DNA of 64,000 nucleotides from Prorocentrum cordatum (GCA_963575745.1 CAUYUJ010000903.1:139001-203000), one strand, 5' to 3'; counted from the stretch's first letter, positions 30,280 through 40,800 are shown. The notes: generated by a model from the sequence alone, not told the origin. Numbers and translations: made by a program.

Positions 30280-31880
30280 GCTGCTGCTGTCATCCCGTGA
30301 CCTGCTTCAGGGCCCCGAGTACCTGTGCAGCGCGCATATGGAAGCGCCAGCCACACGGATGCATCTTTTTCGTTTTATGGCTCGCGCACTCCGGAGGAAC
30401 GACGTGCGCGCCGCCTCTCGCCTCATCGCTACTGCCCCTCTTGCTGCTTCTCACCTCGTCGCCGTTGAGGGCCAGGTCTGTCTCCTCGACCCCCCCTCCA
30501 TTCACGCGGCGCGATGCTTCTAATGGTGAACGGCATCAACGGACCGCTTTGCAGGCCAGCATGAGCATCTCACAATATGATGAGTTTGGACGTCACAAGG
30601 ATGAAGTTTGCCAGCGCAAGATTGAGCGCAACGCTGCCAGAAGAGCTCGTCCGTTGACGTCGTGGTCTCGCCAGCTCCGCGTAGAGGGTGTGCGCGTGCA
30701 CGTGCAGGATGGCAGTGGTGAGAGAGTGAACGTCGTCATGAGAGATCCGGAGATTGTCAATGCCGTGCAAGCTCATTGGCAACCCGTCCTTGCTGCTCGC
30801 GAGTCGCGCGATGATGACATCCCCGCCTTTCTGCAGTCTGTCCCCCCGCCCGCCCCTACGTTTGACGCTCCCATGCCCAGTGTGGAAGCACTGACATCGG
30901 CTCTGCAGCGTGCGAAGCCAAGTGCTCCTGGCCCCGATCGCCTCCCCTACTCCGCCTGGCTCTCCCACCCCGCCGCCGCGTATATCCTGCATCGCGTCCT
31001 CGTGCATATCTTCTCAGGCGGCGCGTTAACATGCGAGGCCAATCACTCGCGGTATGCTTTTCCCCCGAAAGGGGAGGTCGAGTTGGGCGCGTTTCGGACG
31101 ACTCGGAGGAGTCAGGACCTTCGTCCGTTGAGTCTCAAAAGCAGTGATGTGAAAGCGATTAGCTCAGCAGTCGATCTCACTTTGACACTTGTTGGGCAGC
31201 GAGTGCATCGGAGCCAGCAAGGGTATATCACTGGTCGTAACATCATTGACAACATACCCTTGCTTGATGCGGAGGCGAGGCGTGCTGGCTGGCGTCAGGG
31301 CGGCTCCAAAACACGCCCGCTTCTCGTTTCTTTCGACTTCAAGGCAGCGTTTCCTAGCTTGAATCGCCGCTGGCTGGAGCTCACTTTAGCCCATTATGGC
31401 GTGTCGCTCGGCGTCCTTTGGGCCATGGGGGCGCTCTGCAATGCTCCGATCGCCTTCGCAAGGTTCGGGGACATGCCGCTCGCGCCGGTGTGCGAACTCG
31501 CCAGCGGTGCGTTGCAGGGCTGCCCCGTGTCTGCAGTCTATGGGCACTGTGCGTGGACCCGCTGCTTCGCCATCTGCAGCGGCCTTTTGGTGCGCTCGAC
31601 CATGGCGTGGTCGACCATGGCGCGGTGCCATCGGCTTGATTATACATTGTGTTTCGCAGTTCTTTATGGTAGCGGGGACCTCTCGTTTTGCTGGACGGCT
31701 CGCTGGCGTAGCACTTCAGCGCGCCACATGTGCAGCTGCCCCGCTGCGGGCTCCGCTGTCGCCAGAGGTGCAGAGCCGAACACGCCGCGATCTCGAGGGG
31801 GCTCGCGACGGGTGGGCCGCGCTCCAGGCGCCAGACGCGGCGAACAACCTTGGTTTGGCTTGGCCCAGGGGCGACCGTAG
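30273..31880 (+). pseudogene. LINE-B reverse transcriptase lacking the YADD box
   Basis: 535-codon open frame. Residues 1-85 have no motif. From residue of about 86: SQYDEFGRHKDEV, then finger motifs AKPSAPGPDRLPYSAWL, RPLSLKSSDVKAISSAVD and QQGYITGRNIIDNIPLL. Motif A is LLVSFDFKAAFPSLNRRWLE, with its Asp at residue 355 (31335). Motif B is SGALQGCPVSAVYGHCAW near residue 410. The expected tyrosine/phenylalanine-Ala-Asp-Asp box should follow within about 70 residues. Instead there is a short duplication of CGACCATGGCG (near 31598-31623), and no DD pair is visible in any frame before the connection region at 31940. The frame after 31660 is not protein-like. The enzyme is therefore dead although most of it reads in one frame. 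Confidence 0.75.
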
Positions 31881-32198
31881 ACTTGCAGTGGAACGCTTCG
31901 TCTGAGAAGTGGTGGAGGCGTACTCATCTCTCCAGCCTCGCTCGCGCGCCTCCATCTGCTCTCACGCTTTTGTACGCCTGTGCGATCTTTCCTACTTTGA
32001 GCTGTGTCTCCCAACTGTTCTTGCCCATCCTGAGACTGCTGCCGAGAGAGATTCACGGACTGCACAAATTGCACAGACTCCCGCCAAACGCAATGAAACG
32101 CTGCCACCCTATCCTTGATGGCGTGGTGCCGAGGAGGAGGGCACACCGCCGTCTTGCCGCTCCCCCTTGCTTCCTTGTGGTGAACACGCGCGACCACT
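31881..32198 (+). pseudogene. LINE-B connection region
   Basis: Frame 2 carries SALTLLYACAIFPTLSCVSQ and PREIHGLHKLHRLPPNAMKR, the tyrosine-rich stretch that joins reverse transcriptase to the C-terminal segment in this type of LINE. It is offset from the preceding and following open frames. Confidence 0.5.
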
Positions 32199-32912
32199 TT
32201 GTCGGGTTGTCGGGTGCAGTTCCTCAGGTTGCAAGATGCTGCTGAGAAATTTGCCCCGCTTCCATCGTATGCGGCGCAGCGCTGGTCGCCTGCTTGGCGG
32301 CGCGAACAGAAGGCAATCGTGCAGAGATTGGACGGCAGCTGTCTGTGCAAGCCGATCTGTTTTTCCAGGTCTCGCACCCTTTCGGCGAGCATGCTGCGCA
32401 CTGCTGCGCGAATGGGGCGGGCGGGGGCGGAGGGGCGCGGGGGGGCCAAGGCGCAGCGCGCTGCATGTGTCGCCCTTACTCAGCAGATGTATCCCGAGCA
32501 GCTTGCTGACACAATTCGCAAACGCTTGAGTAACATGTACCCCGACCTTGCCATTTCCCTTGACCTTTTCCTTCGTTGGCTCCATCTCAGATCGTACCTC
32601 AGCAAATGCAAGCCCGCGGTGCGCTGGTGTGTCCTAAAAACTCTCAGCGGTACGTGGACCACCAGTGATCGAATGCATGTCGTCCCAGGTCCTCACGCTT
32701 GCCTGCTGGGATGTCCGAACTATGTCGACTGTGTACAGCACTATCTAATGTGTGACAAGTTTCTCGAGCTTGTGGCTGGCCCGCAGGTGCCACTGAGCTT
32801 GGAGGTGTTAGTTCGGCTGGGCTTGGGCGGTGACGAGGGGCATGCGGGTCAGTTCACTCTTGCTCGTGTCGTTCACTCTCTCTCCCTTGCCTTTACATAT
32901 ATCGCGCCATGA
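32199..32912 (+). pseudogene. LINE-B C-terminal segment with C-x3-C-x8-H-x3-C knuckle
   Basis: Frame 3 is open to a TGA at 32910-32912. It holds AAQRWSPAWRREQKAI, PEQLADTIRKRLSNMYPDL, CVLKTLSGTWTTSDRM and the knuckle CLLGCPNYVDCVQHYLMC (Cys codons from 32700), a probable zinc-binding RNA or DNA contact found at the C-terminus of many LINE polyproteins. It ends without an RNase H. The segment itself is intact but offset from the upstream parts. Confidence 0.65.
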
Positions 32913-33046
32913 AGGGGGAGATTGGCGCTCCCCCTCACGAGTTTACTTCCGTCTCTGCTGCTGCGCGACTTCGGGCAGTCGCCATTAAGCGATTGCGTGT
33001 CGGGTGAGCGACTGGGGCTCTCTCAGGGGGTGTTCACCCCTCTCCC

Positions 33047-33068
33047 TCCGTAGCCATTTTGGCTCAAG
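33047..33068 (+). other. exact dinoflagellate spliced leader (DinoSL) at LINE-C 5' end
   Basis: TCCGTAGCCATT then TTGGCTCAAG, all 22 positions as in the consensus. It is followed by ATGCC and, at 33095, by TGGATGCCGCTAGTCCG, homologous to 27560 in LINE-B. Translation through the leader gives LAQDALFHMGGAWMPLVRG. Confidence 0.92.
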
Positions 33069-33079
33069 ATGCCTTGTTC

Positions 33080-34258
33080 CACATGGGGGGCGCGTGGATG
33101 CCGCTAGTCCGCGGCTTGCTTTCAGTTGCGGGTCCGCGCCGGCGCGAGGGGCGCGCGGATGGCGGGCGGCAGTGGGCCTGGCGGCGGGCGAGCAGGAGGG
33201 CGCCAGCGCGCCCCGCTGCCCTAGTCGGGCAATGGCGTAGGCAGGAGGTCGCCGACGGCGGGCAGCAAGTGGGGCGCGCCAGATGGTCCGACGCGTCAGT
33301 GCTGGACGCGCGGGCTGGGCGACCAGCTCGGCTCCCGCAACCGCTGCCGTGATCCTCGCTGCCACGCGCCGCGCGCTGGAGGAGCCTGGTCGGCGGCTGG
33401 TTCTGGTGCGACGCGGCAGGCGGTCTCCTTGGCGGCGAAGCTCAAGGCGGTCGAGGAGCGTGAGAAGGCTCCCCAGGCGAAGGTCAAGGCCCTGGAGGGC
33501 ACCTCTGCAAAGGCCGTTGCTGGAGCCGGCCAGGAGAGCGCGCGACCCTGGGCCAAAGGGCCGAGCGAGGTCGAGAAGTGGCTGCGCTAGAAGAGGTGGC
33601 TCGAGGCGGAGCGCGACTGCTCGTCGGGCCTGTGGACGGAGGCGCTCGCTGATGTGGAGGCGCAGCTGCGGTCGGCCCGTGGGTCGCGGGACCGAGCCAC
33701 GCCCGCGGCAGCGCAGCTACGCGAGGCCAACCTTCGTGCTGAGAAGGCGGCGCCCACGCTGGTCGCAGCGGAGGCCGAGGAGCAGCGGTGCCAGGCAGCG
33801 CCGCAGGCTGTGCGCGCCAAGGTGCTGGGGGCCAAGCAGGCCGAGGAGGCGGCTCGCGCGCGCCAGGTCGAGGTCCAGGCGCGTGTCTCTGCCGAAGGGC
33901 CGAGCCGAGGTGTCGCCAACGATGTGGACCTGCTCCGAGTGGAGTGGGCGCCAGCCTCGAGGAGCTTGGGCCGGCAGCGGGCCTCGCCAAGCTGGCGGCC
34001 GACCTGGGGCGGAGGGCTGCAGATGAGGTGGCTGCAGCTCCTGGTGGTGAGCCACCTGCTGCCGGTGGGGGCGACGCCGCACCGCCTGGAGGCCCAGGGC
34101 GGCCAGCAGCTGCCCCGGGGGGAGCGCCAGGAGGTGGGGGTGAGCCAGCAGCACCTGCAGCGCCTGACGAAGCCACCCAGTCAGGCCAGCATGAGCGCTA
34201 CGTCGGGGTGATGCAGCAGGCGTACTCACGTTTGGCGAAGAGGCAGCGGCAAGGGTAA
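33080..34258 (+). pseudogene. LINE-C ORF1-like coiled-coil region, frame-broken
   Basis: Ala/Arg/Glu-rich helical sequence in shifting frames. Frame 3 at 33654-33900 reads EAQLRSARGSRDRATPAAAQ and LREANLRAEKAAPTLVAAEA, a heptad-like coiled coil. Frame 2 carries AAGLAKLAADLGRRAADEVA, a Gly/Pro/Ala-rich linker and ERYVGVMQQAYSRLAKRQRQ with a stop at 34258. No zinc finger was found, unlike LINE-A. The role in RNA binding and oligomerisation is inferred from position. Confidence 0.5.
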
Positions 34259-34271
34259 TGCGCTGCTCTAC

Positions 34272-35526
34272 GTGGTGCTGGAGGGTCCAAAGATCGGGTT
34301 CGCGCCGTCCCTGTGGGCCCAGGAGGTCAGGCAGTTGCTGCAGGATTTCAACCTCGTGGCGCCGTGGAGCGCTGGGGGCGCGGTTCGAGGTGACAGCGGC
34401 GGCCCCGAGATTCTCCCCCGCGTGCGCGGGAATGGCGGTCCGATGTCCAGCCAGGCAGCCGTATGGAATCGCGGATATGAGCCAGTTCAAGTTAAGGAGG
34501 CTACGGGCAAGGATGTGAGGCCCCCTGCGCCACAGCATGGCATAGGTAATTGCGAGTGGGCCCGCCGCCCTGGCGCAGCAGCACCAGGGGCCCGCCCCTT
34601 TCGCCCCCTCGGGGGCCCAGCAGCGGCGAGCGCGCCCTTGAGAGGGCTCGCCGCGGCGCTGGCAAAGGCGGGGAAATGGCAGTTGCCGCGGCGCCGTGGG
34701 CGCGAGAAGCGTGGCGAGGAGTGGCAGGTGGCCATTCTCAACTTCAGCGCGTTCAGCAACTTCAGCAAGTGCATGGAGGTGAAGGAGTTGCAGTGCTGCG
34801 ACGCGGTGCTGTTCCAGGAGACCAGGCTGGCGGCTGGCAGGGGCAGCGACGCGGAGGCCCAGGTGCGAGCAGCAGGTTGGAGAGAACGGCGTACAGCAGC
34901 CATCGACTCCGAGGCTGGAGGTCTTGGCACTGAAGGGCTGCTGACGATGGTCAAGGAGATGCATTGTTTGGCGGGGCTGAGGGTGAAGTAACCAGCAGTG
35001 GTGGTGACAGGCTCGACGCTGGCGTTGGGCTGAACCAGACAAACAGGAGGGCGTTGCTCGAGTTGGCGAGATGTCTCGAGCAGTTCAGGAGGCCGTACAT
35101 CATAGGAGGCGACTTCAACGTGGAGTACGACGCGCTGGCGCAGAGCGAACTCCTGTAGTGCTTCGACGCGGAGGTCGTGGGCCATCTGTGGCGACGTGCG
35201 CCGACTCGGGCGGGATCATCGACTTCTTCCTGGTCTCGCGCGAGATGCAGGTAGCCAGCGTGCAGGTGGTACTTGGCTCGCCTGTGTTTCCTCGTTCGCC
35301 CGTCATCCTGAAGGTCAAGGCTCTTGGGGTACGGCCGTGGTTGCAGATCGCGCGGGCGCCCGAGCTCTTCCCCAAGTTGCAGCAGGAGGCGCGATCATGG
35401 CTGGTCAGCCCACGGCGTCGGCGGTGGCCTGGCGCAAGTTCCTCACGGCAGCGGAGCAAGACTTGGTGGAAATATTTCAAGTTGAAGGAAATTCACATCG
35501 GTACGTCGGGTGCTTCGAACGCGTAG
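34272..35526 (+). pseudogene. LINE-C AP-like endonuclease, frame-broken
   Basis: Frame 3 (34272-34991) reads EEWQVAILNFSAFSNF and then DAVLFQETRLAAG, with the conserved Glu at 34818. Frame 2 carries RRPYIIGGDFNVEYDAL, an intact GGDFN box with its Asp at 35111. Frame 1 carries SGGIIDFFLVSREMQVAS, with the Asp of the Asp-Phe-Phe box at 35221, followed by SPVFPRSPVILKV, where the usual SPH box has lost its His. Four motifs in the right order identify the endonuclease. Three frames and one lost His make it inactive. A Gly/Ala-rich insert and a 24-residue segment (34445-34517) that recurs at 38877-38947 lie before the first motif. Confidence 0.75.
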
Positions 35527-37205
35527 TCGCCAGGTGGGCGCGGCAGGCGGCAGTCAACGGGGCGCGGTCGCCAAGTGTCACGGCTGAGACGGCAGGGCTG
35601 GCCAGGGTGGCCAATTGCCTGAGGGCGGTGGCGCCGGACCGGAGGCCCAAAGGGAAGGCGATGGCGCTGAGGGGCCTTCCCCGCCTGGCGCGGGGCGCGC
35701 CGCAGCGGCTGCGGGCCGCGGCTGACCAAGAGGAGGCTTCCAGCGCCTGCCGCGCCGTGGGCTTGGCTGGAGCCGCGCTGCGGTGGTGGAAGGTAGTGTA
35801 GGAGGAAGAGGCTAGCCGCGCGCCCGCCGAGGTGTTGCGCTGGATAGCTGAGCAGGCGCGCGCTAATTCTCAAGCCCTGGCGCAGCGGGACCTTGAGGAT
35901 AGAGGGCGGCAGTTCGACGAGTGGGCCCAGCTGCAGTTGCGAGGAGGAGCAGCAGGGCTGCGCGTCATCACGCGCGTGCCCACCGGCTGGCAGGACAGCC
36001 CAGCTGACCAGGGGCAGGCGCGGGGCACACCAGCCAGCCAGGAGGTAGAGGTACGCCAGTTGGAAGAGGAGTGGCGGAGGCTTTGGAGGGTCGAGCGCGA
36101 GCGGGTCAGCGTGCGCTGGCCCAGGGACCTGGGCGAGCGCCCTCCCAGGCCCTCGGTGGACGAGCTGGGGAAGTGTCTGAGGACCTTTCGGCACGGCACA
36201 GCAGCCTCCTTCAAGGGCACTCGCACGCGGCAGCTGCTGGAGCTGCGCGATGGGGCGCTAGAGACGCTGACCGGCATCCTGATGGAGGTGGAAAGAGCAG
36301 CGGGGTGGCCCAGCCCCACCGCCAAAGTGTGTTTCCTCGCGAAGCGGCTGGAAGGAGCACGGCCGGTCGCGATCATCATGGTGTTGGCGAGGGCGCAGGC
36401 TCGCCCCAGGAGGTCCATCGCGCTGGATTGGGAGAAGCGCAACGACAGGCCCTTCTTCTGGGCCGCCCGAGGCCGTTGTTGTGCAAGGAAGGCGTGGCAG
36501 CAGGCGGCGGAGTGCGAGTGGGCGACGGCCAAAGGGCGCCAGCAGCGAGACCCAGGCGCGTGGGTGTCGGTGCTCGTGGTGCTCGACCTGCTGAAGACGT
36601 ACGAGCAAGTACGTCACCGCCACAACGTCGAGCCAGCGGTCAGGACTGGCTTCCCGCTGTAGCAGTTGAAGCGACAGGTCGACCTGTACCGCTCGTACCG
36701 ACGGTTGGCTCTCGGTGTTGGCGTGGGCGACGAGTTTCAGGTGGGCCAAGCGGTTTTGCCTGGGGGCGGGTTCGCCACGCTGATGCTCAAGATGCTACTC
36801 TTGGCTCCGTTGGATAGGCTACACGTGGCGCATCCGACAGTGGGGCCCGCGGTCGTGGGTGGTCGACGACGTCATTGCGAAGAGGACGGGCAGCTTGGTG
36901 AGGACAGTGCGCGAGGTAGGAGATGTTGTCTTCAGGCCCAAGACGTTGCTGGGCGAGGCTGGCCTGCAGGTCGCGACGAGGAAGCCGCGAACCCTGGCAC
37001 ATCACCCGAAGGCGCGCACAGCAGTTGCGCAGCGCCTGAGGAGGCCGCTGGGCGTGATCCACGTCGAGCAGGAGCAGATCCTGGGCGTCGACTTCAGCGG
37101 CGGCAAGAGGGCAGGCAGAGCAGTGAAAGGGCAGAGGCTGCAGGCGGCGCAGCAGAGGTTGAGGAGGTTCGGAGTGCTCAAGAAGGGGCAAGGTGAAGGG
37201 GCAAG
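35527..37205 (+). pseudogene. LINE-C reverse transcriptase, frame-broken
   Basis: A frame-3 linker (35196-35801: AWRKFLTAAEQDLVEIFQVE) is followed by frame 3 again, 35832-36662. That part holds AKVCFLAKRLEGARPVAIIM, a finger region ending in ALDWEKRNDRPFFWA, and motif A VLVVLDLLKTYEQVRH (Asp codon 36585, residue 252). After a TAG at 36660-36662 the frame continues with VLPGGGFATLMLKMLLL, motif B. Motif C is preserved in frame 1 as Val-Val-Asp-Asp (36859-36870), followed by VIAKRTGSLVRTVREVGDVV and a thumb region to 37209. Catalytic residues are all present, but one stop and one frame change separate them. Confidence 0.75.
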
Positions 37206-39030
37206 GTGAAGGGGAGGGCGGCCAGCAGCAGGGTCGTCAAGACAGGACTGCAACCCAGCGTCGCGCATGGAGTGGCGGTGTCAGGCATGGCGAAGGGCGA
37301 GCTGGACAAGGCTAGGAGCTTGGCCTTCTGCGCGACGGCCCCCAGCACGGCGGGCAGGGCGCGCGCGCTCTCCCCGATGCTGCGGCCTGGCCTGGATCCC
37401 GTCATCCACGCGACGCTGGCAGCCGTGATGATGCTGCCCCGAGCGCGATGGGAAGGTTGGGCCCCGGCTCACATGATGGACTTTTGCCTGTGCGACGACA
37501 GGGCCGCGAAGTGGGCGCGCGCCCAAGGCCCGATGTCGGCTGTCACGGAGACGTTGGGGCGCGCGGGTCGGCGCGTCATGGGCCACGCGCGCGAGCAGAG
37601 AGAGCCAGGGCAGAGAGTCAGCAGGAGGGTGAGGCTCACCGCGAAGGAGAAGGGCTACGCAGCTTCGCCGGCCACCCGCGGGCATTGGCCGCAGGCGAGG
37701 AAGGCGGCGGACAGAGGCATGTTGGCCTCGGACGCGCGTCTCCTTTGTGGGGCGAGAGGCACGCTTCTGCACAGGCATTGCGACTGCGATGCTTCGAAGG
37801 AGGTGCTGACTACGCCTGCTGCGGTTTCCTCCCTGAGAGCCATATCGGACATGCAGGAGGTGGCCAGCCCAGTCGGGCCTGTGCAGGCCCGCGCCTTCCA
37901 GCAGCATCTGCTGGCGAGGACAGCATGAAGGGGTCCTGCCGCCAGGGAGGACTTGGACGGGTCGGCCTTCGAGGTTGAGTTCGACAGCTACGCGTCCGTG
38001 GGTTGGAGCTTGGTGGCGCTGAAGCCTGATGGCGATGAGTGCATCATGTCGGTCGCGGGTCAGTTGTGTGAGACGTGCGTGGACATCGACGGCTGGGAGC
38101 TCATGGCCATTATCATGCTGATGCGGTTGGGGATGTCTCCCATCGTGGCGGTCGTGGACCCCAAGTACGTGCACAACGGGGTCACGAAGGCTGGTCGTGC
38201 AAGCACCACGTGCTGCTGCCACACGTGGGCGCATCTGTGGCACGTGGCCTGGGACCTCATCGACGACCTAGGAGGCGTTGGAGAGGCTGGGTTGCGAGCG
38301 CTGTGGGTGCGGGCGCACCAGGCACAGCGACAGGTGCGTGATGGAACGATCACCTACCGTGACTTGCCGGGCAACAAGTACGCGGACGTGGCAGCCAGGT
38401 CAGCAGCGGAGGCAGGCAGGACTGTGGCTGCGGATCGCGCTAAGCTGCAGGCCGAACGTAGCCTCGTGGACGGGGCCGCGATGTTGCGCAGTGCCGTGGG
38501 CAGCTGGGTCCAGGGCAGTGACGCGCGTCACAGGAAGGCGAAGCCACAGGGTTCAGTGGATGGCCGAGCAGCGAGGAAGGAGGACGCCAGCAAAGCGCGC
38601 GACCTGCGCGGAGCTCCAGGGAAGCAGCGGCGCACACGCTGCAGGTGGCAGAGTCGGCAAGGCGAGCGCCCAGGCTCCATCCTGGAGGAGGCGCGGTCTG
38701 CCAGCCCATCGACTCGTGAAGATCGCAGCTTCGCCAGGCGCCGCGAGCCGCCGACGCCTACGGGCAAGGCGCTGCTGGCGAGGCTGGAGAGCAAGCTGGC
38801 GCCCAAGGTGTCCAGCAGAGTGGCCGTCGAGGTGCTCGTCCTCGTCGAGGGCGGCGGCGATGCCAGTGCACTGGTGTCAAGTCAGACTGCCGCATGGAAT
38901 CGCGGTTGTGTGCCAGTTCAAGTTGAGGGGGCTACGGGCACAGATGTGGCGGAGGCGGTTGGTCCGGCCTCGACGACGCGAGGGCTCGACGCGGCGGCTC
39001 CCAGATGGGTGGAAGAGCCGCCAGTGCGGC
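37206..39030 (+). pseudogene. LINE-C C-terminus with RNase H
   Basis: Frame 3 (37206-37928) reads as a linker with a Cys/His cluster (LLCGARGTLLHRHCDCD). The RNase H lies in frame 3 from about 37950: LDGSAFEVEFDSYASVGWSL (first Asp 37956), DGWELMAIIMLM (Glu near 38100), VVDPKYVHNG (Asp), then WVRAHQAQRQVRDG and DLPGNKYADVAARSA, which keeps the His and the GN-xx-AD box. All four acidic positions and the His are intact, so this domain looks undamaged. A Lys/Arg-rich tail follows with the repeated segment at 38877-38947, after which the frame runs into the tandem array. Removal of RNA from the RNA/DNA hybrid is the family role. Confidence 0.75.
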
Positions 39031-40400
39031 GCCACTAGGGCCCCCTGCCGCGGCCCCACCGACCTGCGGGCGGGGGCGAGGAGGAAGCGGCGGGCGCTGC
39101 AGCGGCGACCGAGGAGACGGTGCGAGGCAAGGTCGCGTCGCCCCTCGCGGCCTACCGCCGCGGCTGCGCCGCTGCGGAGCCGTCCGGCACTGCTCGGAGC
39201 CCCATCGGCGCGGGCGGCCCGCTGTCGGCCCTGTTGTGGACTGGCGCCCGACCAGAGCTCCGTCGGCCAGAGGCTCGCGTCGCACATGGCGCTGCATGCT
39301 GGGGCGGCGCTGGCGGCGCGGCCGGGGAGCGGCTCAGCGGCGCGCGGGCCCCCCATTTCGACATGTGCGTCGGACTCAGCGGGCGTGGACCGAGTGGGTC
39401 GACTTCTGGGGCGCCGAGGAGCCCAGCCCTTCGGCGAGGTCGGCTCGACGTCATCCCCCCCGTGACCCGGCCTCGGTGACGAGCGGGCTGGACGCGGCGA
39501 CTCCCGGATGGGTGGAGGGGCCGCCAGTGCGGCGACACTGGGGGCCCCTGCCGCGGTCTCACCGACTTGCGGGCGGGGCGAGGAGGAGGCGTTGGACGCC
39601 GCAGCGGCGACCCAGGAGGCGGTGCGAGGCCAGGTCGCGTCGCTCCTCGAGGCCTACCGCCGCGGCTCCGCCGCTGCGGGCCCGAGCGGCACCACTCGGA
39701 GCCCCATTGGCGCGGATGGCCTGCTGTCGGCCCTGCCCGCCAGAGGCTGGCATTGCACAAGGCGCTGCATGCTGGGGTGGCGCTGGCGGCGTGGCACAGG
39801 AGCGGCTCCGTGGCGCGCGGGCCTCCTACCTCGACGCGCGCATCGGGCACCGCCAGCATGGGGACTCCCACCGCGCAGGTGAGCAGGGGCCGCTGCCTCC
39901 GTCGGCGGCTAGAACGCAAGTCCCAGCCCCCAGGGGCACCCACGATGCAAACAGCGCGAGGGGCTGGTCTCAGTCGCCAAGGTTATTGCTGGAGCCTGCC
40001 CCCCTGGTGCACCCACCAGGTAAACAGCGCGCGGGGCAGGCCCGCCTCGACGAGAGCACCTGGAGGTGGTGCTACCGCAGCTCATGGATCGACCTCTGGC
40101 GCGCCGAGGAGCCATTCGGCGAGTTCGGTTCGACGTCATCCTTCCCCTGGCCTGGCCTCGGTGGACAGCGGGCTGGACGCGGCGGCTCCCAGAGGGGTGG
40201 AAGTGCCGCCAAAGCGGCGCCACCAGGGGCCCCTGCCGCGGCCCTAAGGACCTGCAGGCGGGGGCGAGGTGGAGGCGGAGGTCGCCGCAGCGGCGACCGA
40301 GGAGGCGGTGCGTGGCCAGGTCGCGTCGCCCCTCGCGGCCTATCGCCGCGGCTGCGCCGCTGCGGAGCTGAGCGGAGCCGCGGGCGAGCGTGCGTCCGAC
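38980..40400 (+). repeat. three tandem coding-like units at LINE-C 3' end
   Basis: Three units begin near 38980, 39480 and 40150 with GGCTGGACGCGGCG-like and GGGTGGA-G-GCCGCCA words. Each contains an open segment of the form EEAVRGQVAS-L-AYRRG-AAA (39120, 39600 and 40300 regions) and the first two end in a CGCCGAGGAGCC...TCGACGTCATCC stretch. Unit length is about 500, 670 and at least 250 bp, so lengths vary by indels. The shared helix is in different frames in different units. It may be 3' UTR-associated tandem sequence of LINE-C or an array of short ORF fragments. Confidence 0.65.
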
Positions 40401-40675
40401 CCAGGGGGCCCCCGTGGGGCCGAGCCTGGTCGGGTTGCTGGATTAGTATCGGTTCCTGGCGGTGTGGGGCCCCTGGTGGTCTCCGCGGGGCCCGTTCCTG
40501 GGGTGCTGCCAGGCCCGAGGGCTTGGGGGTGAGTGCGGGGGTCCAACACCCCGCGCTGCGGGGTGCTAGGTGTTCGCGCTCACACGGCCTCGGGTCTCCT
40601 CGTCGCCTAGGGCCGTGCCTGTGCACGGCAGCGAGGCGAGACGGCGTGACCGTTCGCCTTCAGGCCGTGCGCGTC

Positions 40676-40800
40676 TTCCTCCTCTCCCTCCTCCTCCTCC
40701 TCTTCCTCCTCCTCCTCCTGCTCCTCCTCCTCCTCCTCCTCCTCCTCCTCCTCCTTCTCCCCTCCCCCTCCTCATCTTTCCCCCCCTGCTCTCCTCCTCC
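40676..40800 (+). repeat. (CTC)n microsatellite
   Basis: CTCCTCCTC with occasional TTCC, followed by CCCCTCCTCATC. Ordinary triplet expansion. Confidence 0.95.

Larger units (their letters stand above)
27514..33046 (+). mobile_element. LINE-B: non-LTR retrotransposon with exact spliced-leader 5' end
   Basis: Exact DinoSL (27514-27535), leader segment, broken ORF1 (about 27842-29300), AP-type endonuclease (29320-30279), reverse transcriptase (30530-31660), connection region and a terminal zinc-knuckle segment ending at 32912, then about 130 bp of 3' flank before the leader of LINE-C. No RNase H was recognised. Several catalytic positions are lost (see parts). The family differs from LINE-A and LINE-C in its endonuclease and reverse-transcriptase motifs, so at least two LINE clades are present. 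Confidence 0.85.
33047..39030 (+). mobile_element. LINE-C: non-LTR retrotransposon with RNase H and exact spliced-leader 5' end
   Basis: Exact DinoSL (33047-33068), leader segment shared with LINE-B, ORF1-like region (33080-34258), endonuclease (34700-35480), reverse transcriptase (35830-37200) and RNase H (37950-38420), with a Lys/Arg-rich tail to about 39030. It follows LINE-B head to tail with no spacer beyond LINE-B's 3' flank. Frame changes separate every domain, yet most catalytic motifs survive. Layout is close to LINE-A (endonuclease QE, VVDD/LMDD reverse transcriptase, RNase H), so A and C are the same broad clade. Confidence 0.85.

Noticed and set aside
33047-33130. Possible second spliced-leader RNA gene
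   Set aside because: The SL is followed by ATGCC, with no splice donor, so it is an mRNA-derived leader.
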